Source of the DNA: Gracilibacillus halophilus YIM-C55.5
GTDB taxonomy: Bacteria > Bacillota > Bacilli > Bacillales > Amphibacillaceae
DNA: 60,581 bases
Assembly: GCF_000359605.1 (NCBI RefSeq)
Contig: NZ_APML01000055.1
Location: 1 to 60,581 of the forward strand
Reading direction: 5' to 3'
A program made the position numbers and the translations under genes. This document shows, one piece after another, positions 54,858-60,581 of the stretch (position 1 is the stretch's first letter; each line of letters begins with the position of its first letter). The notes beneath the pieces were generated by a model, which saw nothing but the letters and a program-made list of their open reading frames with translations, was not told where the DNA came from and made no database searches.

Positions 54858-57800
54858 CGTTTATAAAGATTAAAAGCGACGATCGTTCCTACGCCGACTC
54901 GACTTTTCATTTGTAAACCTGTGCCAAAATACTTGACCAATCGTTTATGGGTATTGTCGAATCCTACTCCTTTTATACTCGATTGGATTGTCTCATCATC
55001 CATACCCACACCGTCATCTTTAATGATCACGCGCAAATAATCGTGTTTCTGAAATGCTTTAATTTCAATGGTTCCACCATCCGATTGCTTCATAACCCCA
55101 TGTTTGACGGCATTTTCCACAATAGGCTGTATCGTTAAAGATGGAATGAAGAATGATTCATCAATCTCAACAGACCATTGAACATTTAATTTAGCCCCAA
55201 AGCGGATGTTCTCAATATAAAGAAATGATTCTACAATCGCTAGTTCTTCAGCAATCGGTATCAATTGTTGATAAGCATGAAAATCAAATTTCGTTCGTAA
55301 AAATTCACTAAACGTTTCCACCAATTCGCGCATCTGACGTGTGTCCATGGTACTTAGCGCATTAATCGAATTTAATGTATTAAAAATAAAATGTGGTTGA
55401 ATTTGCGCTTGCAACCATTTCGTTTCCATTTCTAACTGTTGTTCGGTTAATTGTTTGGTATTGATTAAATTCGACACTCTGGCTCGTAGTTCTTTCGCAT
55501 CAACCGGTTTCGTCACATAATCATTCGCCCCGACTTGAAAACCCGTCGCAATATCCTTAGGATGATTTCGTGCCGTCAGTAACAAAATCGGTAATGCTGT
55601 CTTATCAAACCGCTCACGCACTCTCTGTGTCAAATCGTATCCCGAAAACTGTGGCATCATCACATCTAATATGAGAAGGTCCCATCGCCTCGCATGAACT
55701 TGATCCAGAAAGTCATCACCTCGTTGCACAAAAGTAATCTCATATTCCTCGTCTGACAGCACAGATTCAATGACTTGTAAATTCAAAACATCATCATCAA
55801 TCATTAAAATGTTCGCCTTTTCAATCGATTCATGCACCTGTTTTATTTGGAAAGCATCATTGGCAAAAAATCGCTGATCAAGCGTAAACGAAAACTCTTC
55901 ATTTTCTGGGGCTTCGTGACTAATGGACAATGAAAAAGATACTTCTGTTCCTCGATGCAATTTCGATTTCACGTTCATCTTCTCACCATGCAACTCAATT
56001 AATTGCTTGCTTATGCTCATACCTAGACCAACACCTTCTGACGGATCCTCCTGCTCATATGGCTTAAGGACACGTTCTATAGTTTCAGCATCCATTCCAT
56101 ACCCAGGATCTATCACAGTACATATAACCTTATCTCGGTCTTTTGTCGCACGAATGACAATGTCACCTTCCTCAGTCACCTTCACCGCATTATGAATCAA
56201 GTTATATAAAATCTGAATCATCCGATTTTCATCCGCATAGATAGGCGGTAAATCGTCTGGTACTTCATTTTTGAGCTGGACTTTTTCTTGATCGATCGTA
56301 AACTGAAACAAATCGATCACACCAGTAATAATTGATTGAAAATAAAACGCGCGACAATCAATCGTCGGCTCTGTGATCTTTAAACGGGCCATATCAAGTA
56401 AGTCATCTACTAATAAAGATAATCTTCGTCCGACGGTATAGACCGTTTCTAATTCCCTCATGCTTCGTTGATCGATCACCATTTGATTTCTTTCTAACGT
56501 CGTTTGAGTTAAATTCAACATGCTATGTAACGGATTCCGTAATTCGTGGGATGTTTTCGCTAAAAATTCATCTTTTTCTTCAGCCACTTGCTGTAAACGG
56601 GTCGCTTGTTCTTTTGATTGAAGATACATGTCAAAATATTGCCTGAACCACATGACAGTAAAACTTCCGATTGTAATCAAAAGGTCAAACGGATAGAACA
56701 TAATGTCTATTCCTTGCTCAATCCATATCCCCCACCAAATATAACTATGAAATAACGCGAGTAATGCAATGAATATCCAAATCGTATCTTTTTCTGAACG
56801 CGGCTTGTTTAAAAAAAGTGAAACAATAGCGAGAAGTAGCGCAACGATTAAAAACGTACTGAAAATTTGTTGTAATTGTTCTAAGGGTTGCATCGGGAGA
56901 AACAAGATCAAAGCAACCGACACCAACGTCATAGCGATCACAAATAGATGCACAATCCGCATATATTTGATAAAGAAATCTTTAAGAATCATCCATAACG
57001 AAAAAATAATGCCCGTAGATGCTAAGTTCGAAAGCTTCACATTCCATTCCAAATCCAATTGTAACCAAGAAGCTAATAGTTTTTCATCGCTCCCCAGTGA
57101 GTGAGTCGTAATCGCACATAAAATCAAAAAAGAAGTATAAATATACGTCCACTTACGGCCACTTACGAAAAATAACCCCAACGCATACAACGCATGGATC
57201 ACAAACGCTACCATTAACACCAATTGAAATGAATAAGATAAGTGCTGTTCCCCTCGGACAACAGAATCTTTCCCAAACGTGAGCGACCGAACCATGCCCC
57301 CTTCGCTAGGATTCATCTGATTAGCAGCTTGAACCATGATCTCAATTACACCAGCGTCATTCGCCATCAACGGTGCTGTATATGGTAGATTTTTCGCTTC
57401 AAAATTCGCAACATTCTTCGTTACTTGACCAGAAGATTCAATCAATTGACCATTCACATATAATTCAGATGCATTTCGAACACTGGGAATGACCAGTCGA
57501 AATGTGTCGTTTGCATCGGGATCAACCAAGATACTAAGTTGATATGTACCATACCGATAGAGCGAGCGATCATCATTTGACCAACTACTAGGCACTTGCA
57601 TCAACTGATGATCTGCCTCATTTCCTTGGTTATTACCCGTGATTAACTGATTAGGAAAAAACGTCCACTCCCCATCTAGATGGATGGTTTCTTCTTGAAT
57701 CCCGTCCCAATCGCGTAAATCCAACACCCCTTGACGGACTTGAGGCTGATGATCTGCATCTTGAAAATACATCATCCATCCTAAACGCATCAGACTTAAT

Positions 57801-57877
57801 AATAGCACTAACCCCATGGCAAATATGGCACATTTTTTTCGATTACATTGTTCGAGCGTTTTCAACATATGCAGCAT
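54845..57877 (-). CDS. 7TM hybrid sensor with two histidine kinase modules and a receiver
   Basis: A sensor kinase of 1010 residues. In order: one helix, an extracellular beta-sandwich (IHLDGEWTFFPNQL; about 55-210), a 7TMR-DISM membrane block (about 215-415), HisKA with FLAKTSHELRNPL (His near 444), HATPase (DENRMIQILYNLIHNA), a receiver (LLILDVMMP, Asp near 737), then a LytS-type module with QIQPHFIFNTLNS (His near 828) and a second HATPase (GVGMDDETIQSSIKGVGFDNTHKRL). The start at 57877 lies 8 bp past the GGDEF-EAL stop with AAAGGGG just upstream; 57868 is an alternative. The LytS-type output probably phosphorylates the convergent BTAD regulator. Confidence 0.9.
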   Translation of the reverse strand: MLHMLKTLEQCNRKKCAIFAMGLVLLLSLMRLGWMMYFQDADHQPQVRQGVLDLRDWDGIQEETIHLDGEWTFFPNQLITGNNQGNEADHQLMQVPSSWSNDDRSLYRYGTYQLSILVDPDANDTFRLVIPSVRNASELYVNGQLIESSGQVTKNVANFEAKNLPYTAPLMANDAGVIEIMVQAANQMNPSEGGMVRSLTFGKDSVVRGEQHLSYSFQLVLMVAFVIHALYALGLFFVSGRKWTYIYTSFLILCAITTHSLGSDEKLLASWLQLDLEWNVKLSNLASTGIIFSLWMILKDFFIKYMRIVHLFVIAMTLVSVALILFLPMQPLEQLQQIFSTFLIVALLLAIVSLFLNKPRSEKDTIWIFIALLALFHSYIWWGIWIEQGIDIMFYPFDLLITIGSFTVMWFRQYFDMYLQSKEQATRLQQVAEEKDEFLAKTSHELRNPLHSMLNLTQTTLERNQMVIDQRSMRELETVYTVGRRLSLLVDDLLDMARLKITEPTIDCRAFYFQSIITGVIDLFQFTIDQEKVQLKNEVPDDLPPIYADENRMIQILYNLIHNAVKVTEEGDIVIRATKDRDKVICTVIDPGYGMDAETIERVLKPYEQEDPSEGVGLGMSISKQLIELHGEKMNVKSKLHRGTEVSFSLSISHEAPENEEFSFTLDQRFFANDAFQIKQVHESIEKANILMIDDDVLNLQVIESVLSDEEYEITFVQRGDDFLDQVHARRWDLLILDVMMPQFSGYDLTQRVRERFDKTALPILLLTARNHPKDIATGFQVGANDYVTKPVDAKELRARVSNLINTKQLTEQQLEMETKWLQAQIQPHFIFNTLNSINALSTMDTRQMRELVETFSEFLRTKFDFHAYQQLIPIAEELAIVESFLYIENIRFGAKLNVQWSVEIDESFFIPSLTIQPIVENAVKHGVMKQSDGGTIEIKAFQKHDYLRVIIKDDGVGMDDETIQSSIKGVGFDNTHKRLVKYFGTGLQMKSRVGVGTIVAFNLYKRPEC

Positions 57878-57885
57878 AGGCCCCT

Positions 57886-59877
57886 TTACATCCTTCTCTG
57901 ATGAATCCATTCGACCAATTCTTTCGCACAAACCGGTTGACGATAATAATAGCCTTGCATGACAAAACAACCAAGCTTTTTAACAATTTCTTCATCACGT
58001 TTAGTCTCGATCCCCTCTGCAATCACTTCTAACCCTAGTTTGTCTGCAATAAAAAGAATTCCTTCAATCAAAATTTGTTTATTCTCTTCCTCAATGTGAT
58101 CGACGAATGATTTATCTAATTTCAACGTATCAATCGGCAAGGAATCTAATAGAGAAATCGACGAATACCCTGTGCCGAAATCGTCCATAGATACGCGAAC
58201 ACCAAGCGTACGAATATCATGCAATTGCCTATAAATCGCCTCTTGATTCGAATAGATCACTGATTCTGTTACTTCCACTTCCAAGTACTTCGGATCTAAT
58301 TGATATTTCGTCAATATGTGATGAACAAATTGACTCACATTGATCGATTGAAATAATTTCACCGACAAATTCACAGCCACCGGTAGATCGATTCCTTGAC
58401 GTTGCCATTGTTTACACTGAGAACAAGCTTCTTCCAGCGTCCATTTCGTCAGTTCAGCAATAACCCCAGAAACTTCAGCGATAGGAATAAATTCACTAGG
58501 CGATATCACACCAAACTTTGGATGCTCCCAACGAAGTAACGTCTCCACACCGATGATCCTGTTTTCCTTCACATCCATTTTCGGTTGATACTCCACAAAT
58601 AATTGATCTCTCGTCATCGACAACGGCAGATCTTGTTCGATTTCCATTTTTCGAACTTCCACCGTCCCCATTTCACTCGAGTAAATAGCCAATTGATTCC
58701 GGCCTAATTCTTTCGCCTTATACATCGCAATATCCGCTTCTTCTAGCAAGCTCGTAGGATTCGACGCATCAATGGTTCCGATACTAATGCCAATACTTGT
58801 CGTCAGATGAATTTCATGACGTTCAATAAAAAAAGGATGGCGAAACCGATCGATAATCCGCTCCGCTAGATTCATAGCTTTTTGTTCATCACCATACTTC
58901 ATCAAAAATAAAAATTCATCGCCACCAATGCGGAATGCGAATTGATCATCATTTGTCATATTATAAAAAACATCCCCGATATCTTCTAATAAGCGATCCC
59001 CCATATGATGCCCTAATGTATCGTTAATCGCTTTAAATTGATCAAGATCGAGAAACAAGCAAGCGATGATTTGATCCCTGTTATATGTAGAAAAAAATTG
59101 TCGCATCGCATTTCGATTTTGTAGTGGCGTGGTTGTATCTTGATAGGCCATTTTCCTTAACACATGTCGATCAAATAACATCGCGCCCCATGATACAATC
59201 AGAATCACCGCAATAGTAACTGTCACACCAACGAGCAAAAAATGATTTACAGTTGTTGCGTTCGATTGTTCTGTGATCCCTTCTGTTTCAAAATTGACTG
59301 CTGCCATCCCTGTATAATGCATCCCTGAAATCGCAATTCCCATTAACATGCCCGATAACCATTTTAACTTTCTTGAAATCACAGGCTGACGAAATCGCAA
59401 AAATAAAAAAAGGGCAACGTAAGAGACGACTATGGCAATGAATACAGACAAACCAACAAGCGGTAAGTCATATGTAAAACTCGCATCCATTTGCATCGCT
59501 TCCATCCCTAAATAATGCATCGTAGCAATACCATTGCCCATAATAAAACCACCGATGACAATTCGATACCTTTTCACCTTTTGCGGCATTGTGATATAAA
59601 AAGCAATAAAGGATGAGACCACACTTGCAAGCATGGACATAATCGTAATCATCACATGATAAGACACAGAAACCGGCAAACGAAAAGCCATCATACCAAT
59701 AAAATGCATCGACCAAACGCCTAATCCCATCACAATAGAGCCAGAAACCAACCAGAAAATCCGCCCTCTTCCCATTGCATAAGAAATTTTCCCCGTAATA
59801 CTAAGCGCAAGCACAGATGCTATCATAGCAATCACGACAGATAGAGTTACAAAATACAAATTATATTGCGCCATCAT
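57886..59877 (-). CDS. MHYT-GGDEF-EAL cyclic-di-GMP protein
   Basis: A 663-residue membrane protein. Three MHYT units (MHFIGM at 57-62, MHYLGM at 120-125, MHYTGM at 186-191) form a seven-helix sensor thought to bind a metal or gas. The GGDEF motif is intact (318-322), without an RxxD inhibitory site before it. The EAL domain has ETLLRW (445-450), EVTES and DDFGTGYSS, so most catalytic residues are kept. It may both make and degrade cyclic-di-GMP. ATG at 59877 has AGGAG 11 nt upstream. It precedes the hybrid kinase gene by 8 bp, likely one operon. Confidence 0.93.
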   Translation of the reverse strand: MMAQYNLYFVTLSVVIAMIASVLALSITGKISYAMGRGRIFWLVSGSIVMGLGVWSMHFIGMMAFRLPVSVSYHVMITIMSMLASVVSSFIAFYITMPQKVKRYRIVIGGFIMGNGIATMHYLGMEAMQMDASFTYDLPLVGLSVFIAIVVSYVALFLFLRFRQPVISRKLKWLSGMLMGIAISGMHYTGMAAVNFETEGITEQSNATTVNHFLLVGVTVTIAVILIVSWGAMLFDRHVLRKMAYQDTTTPLQNRNAMRQFFSTYNRDQIIACLFLDLDQFKAINDTLGHHMGDRLLEDIGDVFYNMTNDDQFAFRIGGDEFLFLMKYGDEQKAMNLAERIIDRFRHPFFIERHEIHLTTSIGISIGTIDASNPTSLLEEADIAMYKAKELGRNQLAIYSSEMGTVEVRKMEIEQDLPLSMTRDQLFVEYQPKMDVKENRIIGVETLLRWEHPKFGVISPSEFIPIAEVSGVIAELTKWTLEEACSQCKQWQRQGIDLPVAVNLSVKLFQSINVSQFVHHILTKYQLDPKYLEVEVTESVIYSNQEAIYRQLHDIRTLGVRVSMDDFGTGYSSISLLDSLPIDTLKLDKSFVDHIEEENKQILIEGILFIADKLGLEVIAEGIETKRDEEIVKKLGCFVMQGYYYRQPVCAKELVEWIHQRRM

Positions 59878-59933
59878 GCTGTCATCCACTCCTATCTACT
59901 AATATTTTAACAAAAAACAATTGATCTATGGTG

Positions 59934-60072
59934 CTGAGCTAGAATTATCGCGCTCACACCAGAATCCCGCGCGTCAGGCCAGAATTATCATACTCACGCC
60001 AGAATCCCGTGCGCCAGGCCAGAATTATCAGTTTGAAGCAAGAATTCAAAGACCACGCTAGAAAAATTCAAA
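59934..60072 (+). repeat. 20-bp phased repeat array, locus 5
   Basis: Seven copies, the outer ones degenerate, of the 11-mer (TCACACCAGAA, TCAGGCCAGAA, TCACGCCAGAA, CCAGGCCAGAA and others), 20 bp apart from 59934 to 60034. The 9-mers alternate between TTATCNNNN and TCCCGYGCG. It lies between the GGDEF-EAL gene and the surface-protein gene. Confidence 0.9.
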
Positions 60073-60113
60073 TTGAGGGCAGCGGAGCAGCTCTTCGGAT
60101 TGATAAAAAATAT

Positions 60114-60142
60114 ACCCGAGTGTTAACTGATAACACTCGGGT
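60114..60142 (-). terminator. terminator of the surface-protein gene
   Basis: Perfect 12-bp arms ACCCGAGTGTTA and TAACACTCGGGT with a 5-nt loop, followed on the minus strand by a T-rich run. It starts 8 bp beyond the stop codon. Confidence 0.92.
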
Positions 60143-60150
60143 ATTGAGCA

Positions 60151-60581
60151 CTAATCTTCTTTTATCCGACGCTCTTTTTGAGTTTTACGTCGATTGAATA
60201 GTAAAGCACCGATACCGCCAATCACAAGTAACCCTCCTAGTAATGTATAGCTGAATATATTTGTTGTTGTGTTTGGAAGATTACCTTCTTGCTGCTTATT
60301 CGTCAGTTTGTTAACGACTTCTACTTTTGTTCGTTCAGTCTGTCCTGCCTTAATAGTAAACTCGATTGGTGAGTCATCTAATTCATAACCTTCTGGTGCT
60401 TTTGTTTCAATGAAATAATATTCCCCAGATGGAAGCTGATCGACAATTATTTTACCATTTTCATTTGTTGAAAGATTTTCTTCTATGACTTTTCCATCTT
60501 GCCTCAGTTCAAAAATTGCATTCGGTAGAATATCACCTGTTTTATGATCAAATTTCGTCAATTCAACCGCACCAGTAGATT
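60151..60581 (-). CDS. C-terminal part of a SpaA/CnaB-repeat surface protein with sortase signal
   Basis: The gene enters from beyond the window end; 142 codons are visible and no real start. A SpaA/CnaB (prealbumin-like) domain is present: GAVELTKFDHKTGDILPNAIFEL, GKIIVDQLPSGEYYFIETKAPEGYEL, with the E-T-K-A-P-x-G-Y signature. It ends in a wall-sorting signal: LPNTT, a hydrophobic helix (YTLLGGLLVIGGIGALLF) and RRKTQKERR. The sorting motif ends in T rather than G, so a non-classical sortase may be used. Such domains build adhesins or pilins held by isopeptide bonds. Confidence 0.9.
   Translation of the reverse strand, partial: STGAVELTKFDHKTGDILPNAIFELRQDGKVIEENLSTNENGKIIVDQLPSGEYYFIETKAPEGYELDDSPIEFTIKAGQTERTKVEVVNKLTNKQQEGNLPNTTTNIFSYTLLGGLLVIGGIGALLFNRRKTQKERRIKED

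Noticed and set aside
60009-60197. Plus-strand open frame near the end of the window
   Set aside because: It spans a repeat array and a terminator and runs into the antisense of the surface-protein gene; no ribosome binding site is seen.

Overview
The window looks like chromosome of a low-GC, Gram-positive bacterium of the Bacillaceae type, probably motile and salt-tolerant. The evidence is strong Shine-Dalgarno sequences (GGAGG), SigA-type promoters, a YndM/DUF2512 protein, TcaA, LCP and VanZ proteins, a sortase-type surface protein, a BCCT osmolyte transporter, a chemotaxis receptor, a Fur box and cre-like sites. No rRNA, tRNA, phage, transposase or CRISPR array was seen. Many genes start at GTG or TTG, or at an internal ATG chosen by its ribosome binding site; such choices are stated in each entry.

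Layout. 0-6 kb is an AT-rich accessory stretch: VanZ, a peptidase-like hydrolase, gene remnants, and a membrane-anchored MutS-like ATPase. 5-13.7 kb holds trhA, the sirtuin cobB, a Fur-regulated siderophore uptake operon and an orphan solute-binding lipoprotein. 14-23 kb holds amino-acid and quinone metabolism, then a sulfate assimilation cluster (cysD, cysNC, SLC13 transporter, cysQ). 23-27 kb holds a PilZ protein divergent from a GH16-GT2-deacetylase polysaccharide operon. 27-33 kb holds a purine/uracil-type permease and an ABC-2 exporter led by a large membrane-anchored protein. 33-42 kb holds a split BCCT transporter, a hydroxyacyl-CoA dehydrogenase, a chemotaxis receptor, a membrane-fused glycerophosphodiesterase, a nucleoside hydrolase and an LCP ligase. 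42-50 kb is a complete nucleoside catabolic regulon (nupC; pdp-deoB-punA-cdd-deoC-permease-gntR). 50-60.6 kb holds a thioredoxin-like protein, two zinc-ribbon membrane proteins, a BTAD response regulator, a dual-kinase hybrid sensor, an MHYT-GGDEF-EAL protein and the 3' end of a SpaA-type surface protein.

How they connect. Pdp and PunA release (deoxy)ribose-1-phosphate, DeoB converts it to the 5-phosphate, DeoC cleaves deoxyribose-5-phosphate, Cdd deaminates cytidine, and NupC and the NCS2 permease supply substrate. The nupC and pdp promoters carry near-identical palindromes inside the -35/-10 spacer, very likely the operator of the GntR protein at the operon end. Two genes (cysNC and the BCCT transporter) are each split by a single missing base, either sequencing error or recent inactivation.

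The most unusual content is intergenic. Three unrelated tandem-repeat families occur: a 52-bp hairpin array, a 51-bp array at two loci (one supplying the 3' end of a coding gene), and a 20-bp array at five loci built from a constant 11-mer (TCACGCYAGAA) plus 9-mers that tend to alternate and differ between loci. All three show an alternating, dimeric higher-order pattern.
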